From Thermoplasmata archaeon (lineage in GTDB: Archaea; Thermoplasmatota; Thermoplasmata; Lutacidiplasmatales; UBA184), in NCBI GenBank assembly GCA_035622275.1, contig DASPVQ010000007.1, positions 1 through 64,000 of the forward strand: a stretch of DNA of 64,000 nt. Direction: 5' to 3'. Made by a program: the position numbers and the translations under genes. Shown here piece by piece: positions 41,114-48,966 of this stretch. The number at the start of each line of letters is the position of its first letter. Within the stretch, counting starts at the first letter, position 1. The notes under the pieces were generated by a model that searched no databases, had not been told where the DNA came from, and was given only the letters and a program-made list of their open reading frames with translations.

Positions 41114-42025
41114 ATGTCGAACGCGCGGCCGCGCTCGCGAGGCAGCCCCACGATCCTGTTCCTCGTGCTCGTCGCCCTCGCCTTCGGCGCGGCGGCCAGC
41201 GTCGTCGCCGGCGCCGCGGTGGCCCCCCCGTTCCGCTCGTCGAGCACCCCCGCGGACGTGCTGCCGACCTGGTTCTTCGACCTGCTCGTGCTCGCGATCT
41301 TCGGTAGCGGCATCGGCTTCTTCGTCTACCTGCGCCTGTCGCGCGGGGCCGCGGTCGTGCCCACGCAGTGGGTCGCGAGCATCGCGATCGCGCTCCTGGT
41401 CGGGGTCGCCTTCGTCTTCCTCGCGCAGCTGTTCGCCGGTTCGGCCGCGGTCGGGTCCGGGACCCCGGGCCACTCCACCGGACCCGGGCTCAACCTGACC
41501 GGCGGCAACGCGACGGGCAACGGGACGCTCGCCGGCGGCGGCACCTCGGCGCCCTCCTTCCACCTTCCCCTGCCACCGTGGCTACTGTTCGTCGCGCTCA
41601 GCGCGCTCGTCGTTGGTCTCGCGCTCGTCGCGACCACCCCCCTGTGGTCCGCCGTCGTCGGGCGCGCCCGTTCCTCCGCGACGCGTCGGATCCCGGGGGC
41701 CGAGCGGGACCGGGTGCGGGGAGCGCTCGCCTCGGCGGCGGAGGCGCTGGACGCGGGCGGGGATCCGCGGGCCACGATCGAGGCGCTCTACGGGGCGATC
41801 CTCGCCCGGGTCGGGACGATGGCCATCGGTCTCGAGGGAGCGACCCCGGAGGAGATCCGCGCCGAGCACCTGATCCGGCTCGGCGTGCGCCCGGCCGCCG
41901 CGGAGACCCTCACGCGGCTGTTCGAGGAGGCGCGCTACTCGACCCATCCGCTCGGCCCGGGCGAGGTGGACCGCGCCGCCCGGGCGATCCGGGAGGCGAG
42001 CGAGGACCTCGATCGCGCGCCATGA
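41114..42025 (+). CDS. membrane protein with DUF4129 domain
   Basis: The 303-residue protein has four membrane helices in its N-terminal two thirds, separated by a Gly/Asn/Thr-rich extracytoplasmic loop (about 112-150) with sequons. A cytoplasmic C-terminal domain follows with 'ALYGAILARVG', 'EEIRAEHLIRLGVRPAAAETLTRLFEEARYS' (in parts), the DUF4129 signature. DUF4129 proteins occur with transglutaminase-like, DUF58 and MoxR proteins, here the following genes and 44497-45447. A membrane-surface remodelling function is suspected. Confidence 0.87.
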   Translation: MSNARPRSRGSPTILFLVLVALAFGAAASVVAGAAVAPPFRSSSTPADVLPTWFFDLLVLAIFGSGIGFFVYLRLSRGAAVVPTQWVASIAIALLVGVAFVFLAQLFAGSAAVGSGTPGHSTGPGLNLTGGNATGNGTLAGGGTSAPSFHLPLPPWLLFVALSALVVGLALVATTPLWSAVVGRARSSATRRIPGAERDRVRGALASAAEALDAGGDPRATIEALYGAILARVGTMAIGLEGATPEEIRAEHLIRLGVRPAAAETLTRLFEEARYSTHPLGPGEVDRAARAIREASEDLDRAP

Positions 42026-42423
42026 ACTGGCCGTTCGGCTGGGAGCTGCCGGCGCTGATCGTCGGCGCCACGATCGTCGCGCTGCTCGCCGGTCCGAACC
42101 TCGCGATCGCCGTCCCGGCGGCGGCGCTCGCGGTCCTCGCGGCCGGACTTCTGTTCGCCGGCGCCTTCTTCGAGCGCGGCGCCGGGTCCCGGGGGCCCGA
42201 GCCGCCGGCGCTCCCCGTCCAACCCCGTTTCCCCAACGGGATCGCGGGTAGCCGGCTCGTCCGGGCCGAGGTCCTCAGGCGGCTCGAGGGGCTCGAGCGC
42301 GCGGGAGCCCTCACCGGGCCATCGACCCCGCCGGAGGAGCAGGAGCGGCTGCTGCGCCTGCCGCCGGAGGAGTTCCGCCGCCACGTGCGCGAGCGGCTCG
42401 ACCGTCTCGAGGCGGGCGGATGA
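42022..42423 (+). CDS. small membrane protein in DUF58/MoxR cluster
   Basis: The 133-residue protein has two N-terminal membrane segments (about 8-28 and 31-50) followed by a soluble, charged helical domain ('RLVRAEVLRRLEGLERAGAL', 'LRLPPEEFRRHVRERLDRLE'). No known family is recognised. Start and stop overlap neighbours as ATGA on both sides, so it is tightly co-translated with DUF4129 and DUF58 proteins and probably belongs to the same membrane complex. Confidence 0.8.
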   Translation: MNWPFGWELPALIVGATIVALLAGPNLAIAVPAAALAVLAAGLLFAGAFFERGAGSRGPEPPALPVQPRFPNGIAGSRLVRAEVLRRLEGLERAGALTGPSTPPEEQERLLRLPPEEFRRHVRERLDRLEAGG

Positions 42424-43718
42424 GCGGCCGAGCCGCGGACGAGCCTCCCGTGCGCTGGCGCGCGCTTGCGTTCCTGCTCTTCTCCAGCGGCATCGCGTCG
42501 ATCGCGGCCGGAGTGCTGCTGACGGCCCCGGCGCTCCTGTTCCTCGGGCTTCCGCTGCTCTTCGGCCCCATCGCCGCGACGCTCTACGGGCCGCGATCGG
42601 TCCCCCGGGCCCGTCTCGAATGGCGCTCGGAGGGGACCGGAGCTACCGTCGATATCCTCGGGCGGTTCGTGCCGGAACCGCCGACGCGGACGGCGGACCT
42701 CGATCTCGAGTGCTCGCTGCCCTCGGGGCTGAGCGAGCGGGCCCCGCCCCGGATCGAGCGGACCCCGGAGGAGATCCGCTTCGCGCTCTCCGGGCGGGCG
42801 CCCCACCCGCTCGTCGTCCCCGTGCCGCCGCCCCGCCTCGCCTGGAGCGATCCGGCCGGGCTGGTGGCCCGCCCGGTGCACGGGCCGTCGCCACCGCTCG
42901 TCGTCGAACGGTACCCGCCCGAGCTCTGGCATCTCGGCGCCGTCCGCCTGGAGCGCACGATCCCGTGGCCCGGCGAGACGCCTTCGCGCCGGCTGGGCGC
43001 GAGCGGCGAGTTCGCCGGCATCCGGGAGGCCCGCCCGACCGACCCGGCCCGCCGCATCAACTGGCGCGCGAGCGCCCGGGCCGGCCGCCTCCTCGCGAAC
43101 GAGTACGAGCTCGACCGCACCGGCGACGTGCTGCTCCTGCTCGACGCGCGCCCGACCCCGCTCGGCCGGGCGCTCGACACGCACCTGCTCGCGCTGTCGG
43201 TAGCGGCGGCGGAGGGGATCGCGCAGTCGTTCCTGCGCGAGAAGGCCCGGGTCGGGCTGGGCGTCTTCGGCGAGTTCCTCGACGCGGTCCCGCTCGCCGG
43301 GGGTCGCCGGCAGGCGCTGCGGATCCGCCAGACCCTAGTGCGCGCGCGCGTCGCCGAGGTCGCCGGCATCCCCGAGCGCTGCGCGGTCTCGCTCGGACGC
43401 CAGTTCCCTCCCGGCGTGACGACCGTCCTCTTCTCGAGCCTCGCGGTCGAGGACGCCGATGCGCTCGTCGCGCACCTCGGACGTCGAGGGTTCCCGGCCC
43501 TCGTGCTCAGCCCCTCGCCGCTCCCGCTCCAGGACGGCACCGGCACCGCCTCGCGGCCCGACGCCGAGCTGGTCCGGCGTCTCGCTCGGCTCGAGCGGCG
43601 CGAGCGGCTCGCGCGGATCTGGGCGTTCGCGCCGGTCGTGGACTGGGAGGAGTTCTGGAGCCTGAGCGGCCTGGTCGCGCTGCTCCGCCGGCCGGTGCGA
43701 CGGGGGCGGCCCAGGTGA
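42420..43718 (+). CDS. DUF58 (VWA-like) protein
   Basis: The 432-residue protein has two N-terminal membrane helices, a beta-rich region and a C-terminal VWA-like DUF58 domain. The signature is 'EFAGIREARPTDPARRINWRASARAG' (in part), then 'LLANEYELDRTGDVLLLLDARP', where the Asp replaces the classical DxSxS motif. DUF58 proteins act with MoxR ATPases, here at 44497-45447. It overlaps both neighbours (ATGA and GTGA). Confidence 0.92.
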   Translation: MSGRAADEPPVRWRALAFLLFSSGIASIAAGVLLTAPALLFLGLPLLFGPIAATLYGPRSVPRARLEWRSEGTGATVDILGRFVPEPPTRTADLDLECSLPSGLSERAPPRIERTPEEIRFALSGRAPHPLVVPVPPPRLAWSDPAGLVARPVHGPSPPLVVERYPPELWHLGAVRLERTIPWPGETPSRRLGASGEFAGIREARPTDPARRINWRASARAGRLLANEYELDRTGDVLLLLDARPTPLGRALDTHLLALSVAAAEGIAQSFLREKARVGLGVFGEFLDAVPLAGGRRQALRIRQTLVRARVAEVAGIPERCAVSLGRQFPPGVTTVLFSSLAVEDADALVAHLGRRGFPALVLSPSPLPLQDGTGTASRPDAELVRRLARLERRERLARIWAFAPVVDWEEFWSLSGLVALLRRPVRRGRPR

Positions 43719-44242
43719 CCGGCCCCGGGGTCGGCCCCCACTGGCGGACCTGGATCGGTCCGAGCGCCCTGGTCCTCGCGGGGGCGGCCCTCCTGCTCGC
43801 CGTGGAGAGCGGCCTTCCCACGCTCCCGGCGGTCGTGCTCGGGCTGGCCGGCGTGTCCGCGGGGCTCGCGCTGCGGGCCCGCCGGGCATCGATCGAACAT
43901 CAGCTCGCCCCGGTGCCGGTCCTCGCCATGTTCGGGCTCCTCGCCGCCACGGCGCCGCTCGGCCCGCTGCCCGAGATCGCCGCCGGCGCGGCCGGCGTAT
44001 CCGTCCTCCTCTGGCTCGCGGACGACCCCGCGCGGCCGGTCGGAGGCATCGGTCGGGGGGCCATCGGCTGGGCGCTACCGGGCCTCGCGGTGGCGCTCGC
44101 CTGGCTCGGAGCCGCGGTCCTCCCCGGCGGCGCCCTGCCGCTCGGGACCGCGGCCGTGCTGCTCGCCGGCGCGCTCCTCGCGATCGCCTACTTCGTCCGT
44201 CGGCCCGAGGCGCTCGCGGGCGACGGCACGCAAGCGATTTAG
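43715..44242 (+). CDS. polytopic membrane protein, end of DUF58 cluster
   Basis: The 175-residue, almost entirely hydrophobic protein has about six membrane segments (for example 'GPSALVLAGAALLLAVESGL', 'AIGWALPGLAVALAWLGAAV'). It is of unknown family. GTG 43715 overlaps the DUF58 stop. As the last gene of the DUF4129 operon before the MoxR gene, it is likely a structural membrane subunit of the same system. Composition is very rich in Ala/Leu/Gly. Confidence 0.72.
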   Translation: MTGPGVGPHWRTWIGPSALVLAGAALLLAVESGLPTLPAVVLGLAGVSAGLALRARRASIEHQLAPVPVLAMFGLLAATAPLGPLPEIAAGAAGVSVLLWLADDPARPVGGIGRGAIGWALPGLAVALAWLGAAVLPGGALPLGTAAVLLAGALLAIAYFVRRPEALAGDGTQAI

Positions 44243-44496
44243 CCCGCCCGTCGCTCCGCGAGACGGCGCGGCCCCGCGCCGCGCCCGGGTACCGTCGAAG
44301 GGTCCCTCTCGACTCAACGCGGACGGGTCGTCCGCCGAGGATGACGTGAGGACAACCCCGGTGTCCGACACCCCGGTCCGGGTCAGACCGCCGAGAGGGC
44401 CTTGGCCTGCGATGACGCGGATCGTTAGGGCCGGGGCACAGGCCGCCGGCGGAGGGATATAGGGAGCCCGGCGCTCGGGGCTCCGAGGCGAGCGCG
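44243..44496 (+). other. 254-base noncoding gap before moxR
   Basis: No ORF with coding character is visible here. The stretch contains the structured segment described separately (44304-44399), a second GC-rich self-complementary part with GATGACG repeated (44340-44346 and 44411-44417), and a TATA-like 'gatatagg' (44456-44463) that probably promotes the moxR gene. Confidence 0.6.
44304..44399 (+). ncRNA. candidate structured RNA or leader element
   Basis: CCCTCTCG (44304-44311) pairs over eight bases with CGAGAGGG (44392-44399) and encloses three hairpins: GCGGAC/GTCCGC (44319-44335, five-base loop), GGTGT/ACACC (44360-44372) and GGTC/GACC (44375-44389). The result is a cloverleaf-like fold. 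It does not fit a tRNA, since no T-loop or anticodon arm is found. It could be a small RNA, the 3' region of the upstream operon or a leader of moxR. High GC makes chance pairing common, so confidence is low. Confidence 0.3.
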
Positions 44497-45447
44497 CTGA
44501 AGGTCGCGGAGGCGAAGGGCGTCGCGGACGCGGTCCGCCGCGCGGTCGCGACCGCCGTCGTCGGCCGCGCCGCCGTGCTCGACCAGGTCCTGACCGGCCT
44601 CGTCGCCGACGGGCACCTGCTGATCGAGGACCTGCCCGGCCTCGGCAAGACGCTGGTCGCCCGCTCGTTCGCCTCCGCGCTCGGACTCGGCTTCCAGCGC
44701 ATCCAGTTCACGGCCGACCTCCTGCCGCACGACATCACCGGCGGCGACGTCCTGGACCCGCGGCAGGGGGCCCTCGTCTTCCGGCCGGGGCCGATCTTCA
44801 CGAACGTGCTGCTCGCCGACGAGATCAACCGGGCGCCGCCGAAGGTCCAGTCCGCGCTGCTCGAAGCGATGCAGGAGTACCAGGTCACGAGCGAGCGGAC
44901 CACCTACCCGATCCCGAAGCCGTTCCTCGTGCTGGCGACCGAGAACCCGCTCGAGCTCGAGGGGACCTACCCGCTGCCCGAGGCCCAGGTCGACCGCTTC
45001 CTGATGCGCCTCGCCGTCGGCTACCCGACGACCGACGAGGAGCTCGGGATCCTGGAGCGGCGGCGGGCGCGCAAGGAGGACGCGGTGAGCGTCGCGGCCG
45101 CGACCACGCTCGAGCAGTTCCGGGACCTGCAGCGGACCGCGGAGGACGTGGAGCTCGAGGGCTCGCTGGCCGGCTACATCGTCGAGCTCGTCCGCGCCAC
45201 GCGCGCCGACGTGCGCGCCGAGATCGGCGCGTCGCCCCGGGGCTCGCTCGCGCTGCAGAAGCTCTCCCGGGCGCGGGCGCTGCTCGACGGCCGGGACTTC
45301 GTCCTGCCCGACGACGTCAAGGCGCTTGCCGTTCCCGCGCTCGCGCACCGGGTCCTCGTCAAGCCCGAGCCATGGGTCCGTGGCGTCCGGGGACCGGACA
45401 TCGTGCGCACCGCCCTGGAGCGCACCGCGGTCCCGAAGGTCCGCTAG
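44497..45447 (+). CDS. MoxR-family AAA+ ATPase
   Basis: The MoxR AAA+ chaperone has the N-terminal 'AVATAVVGRAAVLDQVL', Walker A 'LPGLGKTLVARSFA', 'DITGGDVLDP', Walker B 'NVLLADEINRAPPKVQSALLEAM' (abbreviated), sensor 'VLATENPLELEGTYPLPEAQ' and a lid domain with 'SPRGSLALQKLSRARALL'. The only standard start codon is GTG 44575, which would cut off the conserved VVGR element. I place the start at CTG 44497 (316 residues, usual family length), after a TATA-like box at 44456-44463. It probably remodels the DUF58/DUF4129 membrane complex encoded just upstream. Confidence 0.88.
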   Translation: MKVAEAKGVADAVRRAVATAVVGRAAVLDQVLTGLVADGHLLIEDLPGLGKTLVARSFASALGLGFQRIQFTADLLPHDITGGDVLDPRQGALVFRPGPIFTNVLLADEINRAPPKVQSALLEAMQEYQVTSERTTYPIPKPFLVLATENPLELEGTYPLPEAQVDRFLMRLAVGYPTTDEELGILERRRARKEDAVSVAAATTLEQFRDLQRTAEDVELEGSLAGYIVELVRATRADVRAEIGASPRGSLALQKLSRARALLDGRDFVLPDDVKALAVPALAHRVLVKPEPWVRGVRGPDIVRTALERTAVPKVR

Positions 45448-45492
45448 GCGGCGGGGACGCCTCGCGCCGGGGACCGTCGCGCGCCGGACGGC

Positions 45493-46158
45493 TCAGGGCG
45501 GGTTCGCGAGGTGGGCCCAGGCGGCCGTGAACCCGTAGACGACCGCGGCGATGCCGGCGAGCACGACCGCGACCAGGAACAGCACGACGAGCACCCGCCA
45601 GAGCCACGGGTAGCGCGGGTTCTCCTCGGACGGGAGCGGCGACGACCGCGGGTTAGTGGGTCCGGTGACGAACCAGTCAACGAACAGCGTCGCGGGGTAC
45701 GCGAGGATCGCGGCGCCGCCGAAGCCGAGGTAGAGCAGGAACGTCTCGAGCGGGTCGAGGGTGAGTCCGATCTCGTAGGCCCGCGCGCCGTAGTAGATGA
45801 TCCCCGAGCCGGCGACCGCGGCGACGATGCCGACGAAGTGGGTCGGCAGTCCCCAGCGGACCGAGATGCCGAAGCCGATCAGGACGATCGAGAGCAGGAA
45901 CAGCGGGTCGAAGAAGAACAGGTCGTAGGCACCGAAGGCGACCGGGATCGGCCAGGTGAGCTCGCCCCAGAGCGCCACGAGCCCGATCCCGGCGCCGACG
46001 AGCGCGAGGAGCACGGCGCCGGCCTGCAGGTGGCTCACGGCGCGCTCGTGGTCCTTGCGCCGGTACTGCACGAACACCGTGAACCCGGTGTAGAAGACGA
46101 TCACCGTCACGAGCACCAGCAGGTCGAGGATCAGGGTCAGGTCGTCGACAAACGCCAT
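45493..46158 (-). CDS. polytopic membrane protein (DUF981-like)
   Basis: The 221-residue protein has about six membrane helices. The segment 'FGAYDLFFFDPLFLLSIVL' resembles the archaeal DUF981 family of predicted membrane proteins, whose function is unknown. 'FYTGFTVFVQYRRKDHERAVSHLQAGAV' contains a basic cytoplasmic loop. The family assignment is tentative. It converges with moxR and diverges from the dehydrogenase gene. Confidence 0.75.
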   Translation of the reverse strand: MAFVDDLTLILDLLVLVTVIVFYTGFTVFVQYRRKDHERAVSHLQAGAVLLALVGAGIGLVALWGELTWPIPVAFGAYDLFFFDPLFLLSIVLIGFGISVRWGLPTHFVGIVAAVAGSGIIYYGARAYEIGLTLDPLETFLLYLGFGGAAILAYPATLFVDWFVTGPTNPRSSPLPSEENPRYPWLWRVLVVLFLVAVVLAGIAAVVYGFTAAWAHLANPP

Positions 46159-46371
46159 CGTGGTTCTCCGGACCGACGCTTCGGTCGCTTCGGCCGGTGG
46201 TTCGTCGTCGGACTACTAGTGCGCTTGGTGGAGCGCAGTTGACCTCGGCGGCCCGGTCGCCCGGCGGCCGGGGGTCCCGGCGCCGTCGGGGGACGCGACG
46301 GGGCGCCGACGGACGACCGGTCCGCTCGAACGAGCCAAACCGTTTTCCGTGCTGCCGGGGTCGGGCGCCCG

Positions 46372-47322
46372 ATGGCGGAGCTCCCGATCGTCGTCGTCGC
46401 CGATCCCATCGACCGCACGGCGCTCGAACGCCTGCGCGCCGGCCCCTGCCGGGTGCGGGACGCGAGCGCGGACCCTGCGTCGCTGCGGGCCCACCTCGCG
46501 GACGCCTGGGGGCTCGTGGTGCGCAGCCGCACGAAGGTGACGGCCGACCTGCTCGGCGCGGCGCCCCGGCTCGCGCTGGTCGCCCGGGCCGGTGTCGGCG
46601 TCGACAACATCGACATGTCGGCCGCGGGCGCGCGCGGCATCCGGGTCGTCAACGCTCCGGCCGCGGCGACCGCGAGCGTCGCGGAGCTCACGGTCGCCCT
46701 CTACCTCCTCCTCCTGCGGGGCCTCTACCCCGCGATCGCCGCGACCAAGGGTGGCCGCTGGGAGCGGGGCGGCCACGGCCGCGAGCTGGCCGGAAAGACC
46801 GTCGGGTTCGTCGGCTACGGCCGCATCGCGCGCGAGGTCGCGCGTCGCATCGGGGCGTTCGGCGCGAGCGCGATCGCCTTCGACCCGTTCGTGGCGACGG
46901 CGCCGGACCGAACGGAGATGCTGGCGCTCGACGCGCTGCTCGCCCGAGCGGACGTCGTGAGCCTCCACGCCGCCCTCACCGACTCGAACCGCCACCTGAT
47001 CGACGCCGCGGCGCTGGCCAAAATGCGCCCCGGCAGCTACCTGGTGAACGTCGCCCGGGGGCCCCTCGTCGACGAGCGCGCGCTTCTCGCGGCGCTGCGC
47101 GAGGGCCGGCTCGCGGGGGCGGCCCTCGACGTCTTCGAGGTCGAGCCGCCGACGGACCGAGAGCTGCTCGAGCGACCGGACGTGATCGCGACGCCGCACC
47201 TCGGGGCGATGACGACGGAGGGGCAGGCGCGCGCCGGGGCGGAGATCGTCGACGAGGTGCTGCGCGCGGCGCGCGGTGAGCCGCTGTCGAACCTCGTCGC
47301 GATGCCCGGAGGGCCCGCATGA
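46372..47322 (+). CDS. serA: D-3-phosphoglycerate dehydrogenase-like 2-hydroxyacid dehydrogenase
   Basis: The 316-residue NAD-dependent dehydrogenase oxidises 3-phosphoglycerate in the first step of serine synthesis, or reduces glyoxylate-like acids. It has the NAD motif 'GKTVGFVGYGRIAREVA', the catalytic Arg in 'LVNVARGPLVDE', the Glu in 'FEVEPP' and the His in 'ATPHLGAM'. It lacks the C-terminal ACT regulatory domain of long SerA. The TATA-like 'aaaccgtttt' (46338-46347) is 29 bases before the ATG. The next gene (ATGA overlap) encodes a class V aminotransferase, favouring serine or glycine metabolism. Confidence 0.9.
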   Translation: MAELPIVVVADPIDRTALERLRAGPCRVRDASADPASLRAHLADAWGLVVRSRTKVTADLLGAAPRLALVARAGVGVDNIDMSAAGARGIRVVNAPAAATASVAELTVALYLLLLRGLYPAIAATKGGRWERGGHGRELAGKTVGFVGYGRIAREVARRIGAFGASAIAFDPFVATAPDRTEMLALDALLARADVVSLHAALTDSNRHLIDAAALAKMRPGSYLVNVARGPLVDERALLAALREGRLAGAALDVFEVEPPTDRELLERPDVIATPHLGAMTTEGQARAGAEIVDEVLRAARGEPLSNLVAMPGGPA

Positions 47323-48455
47323 CGTTCGACCCCGAGACCACGACGTTCCTGATCGCCGGGCCGGTGCGCATCCACCCCCGCGTGCTGCGCGCGATGTCGA
47401 TGCCCTCGCTCAACCATCGGGGCGACTACTTCCACGGCATCGTCGGCGAAATCCGCGAGCTGATGCCGGTGCTGTTCGGCGCGAAGGGCCATCAGCTGGT
47501 CCTCTCCGGCAGCGGGACCGCCGGGCTCGAGGCGATGTACGCCGCGCTCGTCCCGAAGGACCGGCGCGCGCTGGTGCTGACCAACGGCAACTTCGGCGAG
47601 CGCTCCGAGGCGATCGTGCGCCGCTACGCGGGCGCGGTCAGCGTCCTCAGCGCCCCGTGGGGCCAGTCGATCCCGGCCGACGCGGTCCGGGCCGAGCTCG
47701 AGAAGGGGGACGTCGGCGCCGTCTGCGTCGTCCACAACGAGACGAGCGTGGGGCTGGCGAACGACCTCGCCGCGCTCGCACCCGCCGTGCGCGCCTCCGG
47801 CGCGCTGTTCCTGGTGGACGGGATCAGCGCCGTCGCCGGGATCCCCGTCGAGCTCGAGGCCTGGGGGATCGACGCGATCGTCGCGGGCAGCCAGAAGGGA
47901 CTCGCCGCGCCCGCCGGGCTCGCGCTCCTGCACCTGTCGGATCGCGCGGTCGCGGCGCTGCACCCGGGCACCTACTACCTCGACCTCGCCGCCCACCTCA
48001 AATCGCTCGAGAAGAACGACACCCCCTGGACCCCCGCGGTACCGCTGTTCCTCGCGCTCCGCGAGGCGCTCATCCTCCTGCGCGAGGAAGGGCTCGAGCG
48101 CCGGCTCGCCCGGACCCACCGGCTCGCCGAAGCGTCCCGCGCCGCGGTCGACGCGCTGGGCCTCGAGCTGTTCCCCGAGCGCCGCCATGCCTCCGACACC
48201 GTGACCGCGGTGCGCAACCCCGAGGGACTCGGGGACCCGCAGCTCCGCAAGGTCCTCGAGCGGGAGTACAACATCCTCGTCCAGGGGGGCCAGGGCACCC
48301 TGACCGGCAAGATCTTCCGGATCGGCCACATGGGGATCGCGGACTGGCCGGACCTGCTCGTCACGTTCGCGGCGCTCGAGCGGATCCTCGGCAAGGCCGG
48401 GCGCCTCCCGCGCCCCGGCGCGGCGCTGGCCGCGGTCGTCGAGCGGATGCCCTGA
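47319..48455 (+). CDS. class V aminotransferase (serine-glyoxylate/phosphoserine type)
   Basis: The 378-residue PLP enzyme of the serine-pyruvate/alanine-glyoxylate aminotransferase group has an N-terminal 'FLIAGPVRIHPRVLRAM', 'LNHRGDYF', 'LVLSGSGTAGLEA', 'VHNETSVG', 'LFLVDGISAVAGIP' (PLP Asp) and the Schiff-base lysine in 'VAGSQKGLAAPAGLALL'. Such enzymes make phosphoserine from phosphohydroxypyruvate in several archaea or interconvert serine, glycine, alanine and glyoxylate. Co-translation with the SerA-like gene supports serine biosynthesis. Confidence 0.92.
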   Translation: MTFDPETTTFLIAGPVRIHPRVLRAMSMPSLNHRGDYFHGIVGEIRELMPVLFGAKGHQLVLSGSGTAGLEAMYAALVPKDRRALVLTNGNFGERSEAIVRRYAGAVSVLSAPWGQSIPADAVRAELEKGDVGAVCVVHNETSVGLANDLAALAPAVRASGALFLVDGISAVAGIPVELEAWGIDAIVAGSQKGLAAPAGLALLHLSDRAVAALHPGTYYLDLAAHLKSLEKNDTPWTPAVPLFLALREALILLREEGLERRLARTHRLAEASRAAVDALGLELFPERRHASDTVTAVRNPEGLGDPQLRKVLEREYNILVQGGQGTLTGKIFRIGHMGIADWPDLLVTFAALERILGKAGRLPRPGAALAAVVERMP

Positions 48456-48462
48456 CCGCCGG

Positions 48463-48921
48463 CTAGATGTCCACGATCACGCGCGCCCGTCCCCGCTCGA
48501 GGTCGAGCACGAGGCCGTGGAACGTGACCGCCTTGACCTCGGTCCGGGCCGGGTGGCGAGCGGGATCGAACGCTTCGCCCCGCACGCTCGCGATGATCGC
48601 GGTCGGCGGCCGGCCGATCGGCCGCGCGTGGATCTCGCGGACCACGAACCGGTCGCGCGCCTCGAGCATCAGGAGCTCGGAGAGGTAGGCGACCACCAGC
48701 GCGGGCGGGTCGCTCGCCGAGGCGCTGACCGCGCGCTCCTCGGTCGGGCGCACGCGTCCGACCTCCGTGATCAGCGAGAACAGGCCCAGCCCGAGGGCCT
48801 CGAACAGCTCGGCGTCGGTCGGCCCCGTGGCCCAGATGCCGACGTCCGCGGTCGTGGGAAAGCGACCCCAGCGCCGGGCGCGCGCCCGGGGCCCGGCGGT
48901 GCGCGACGTGCCGGAGGGCAG
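48463..48921 (-). CDS. archease
   Basis: Archease is the cofactor protein that helps the RtcB RNA ligase turn over in tRNA splicing. The core is clear: 'RWGRFPTTADVGIWATGPT', 'ELFEALGLGLFSL' and 'VVAYLSELLMLEARDRFVV', then 'EAFDPARHPARTEVKAVTFHGL' (abbreviated) and the terminal 'ARVIVDI'. The metal-site Asp of TADVG is kept, while the usual preceding His is Thr. The frame is open back to a TAA at 48934-48936 but has no ATG, GTG or TTG before GTG 48753, which would remove half the protein. CTG 48921 is used here, and ACG 48909 is an alternative. Confidence 0.82.
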   Translation of the reverse strand: MPSGTSRTAGPRARARRWGRFPTTADVGIWATGPTDAELFEALGLGLFSLITEVGRVRPTEERAVSASASDPPALVVAYLSELLMLEARDRFVVREIHARPIGRPPTAIIASVRGEAFDPARHPARTEVKAVTFHGLVLDLERGRARVIVDI

Positions 48922-48929
48922 GGAGTGAG

Positions 48930-48940
48930 GCGTTTAAGCA
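48930..48940. promoter_or_regulatory. AT-rich promoter box shared by archease and glycosyltransferase
   Basis: 'gcgtttaagca' is a near-palindromic AT-rich element between the archease gene (minus) and the glycosyltransferase gene (plus, GTG 48967, 32 bases away). On the minus strand the expected transcript start falls near 48908. No other AT-rich box is present in the interval, so it probably serves both directions. Confidence 0.5.
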
Positions 48941-48966
48941 GCCGGCCGGTCCTATCGTCGGCTCCC

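Noticed and set aside
44304-44399. A tRNA gene in the intergenic gap
   Set aside because: Although cloverleaf-like, it lacks a T-loop consensus, a seven-base anticodon loop and correct arm spacing, so I list it only as a structured RNA candidate.
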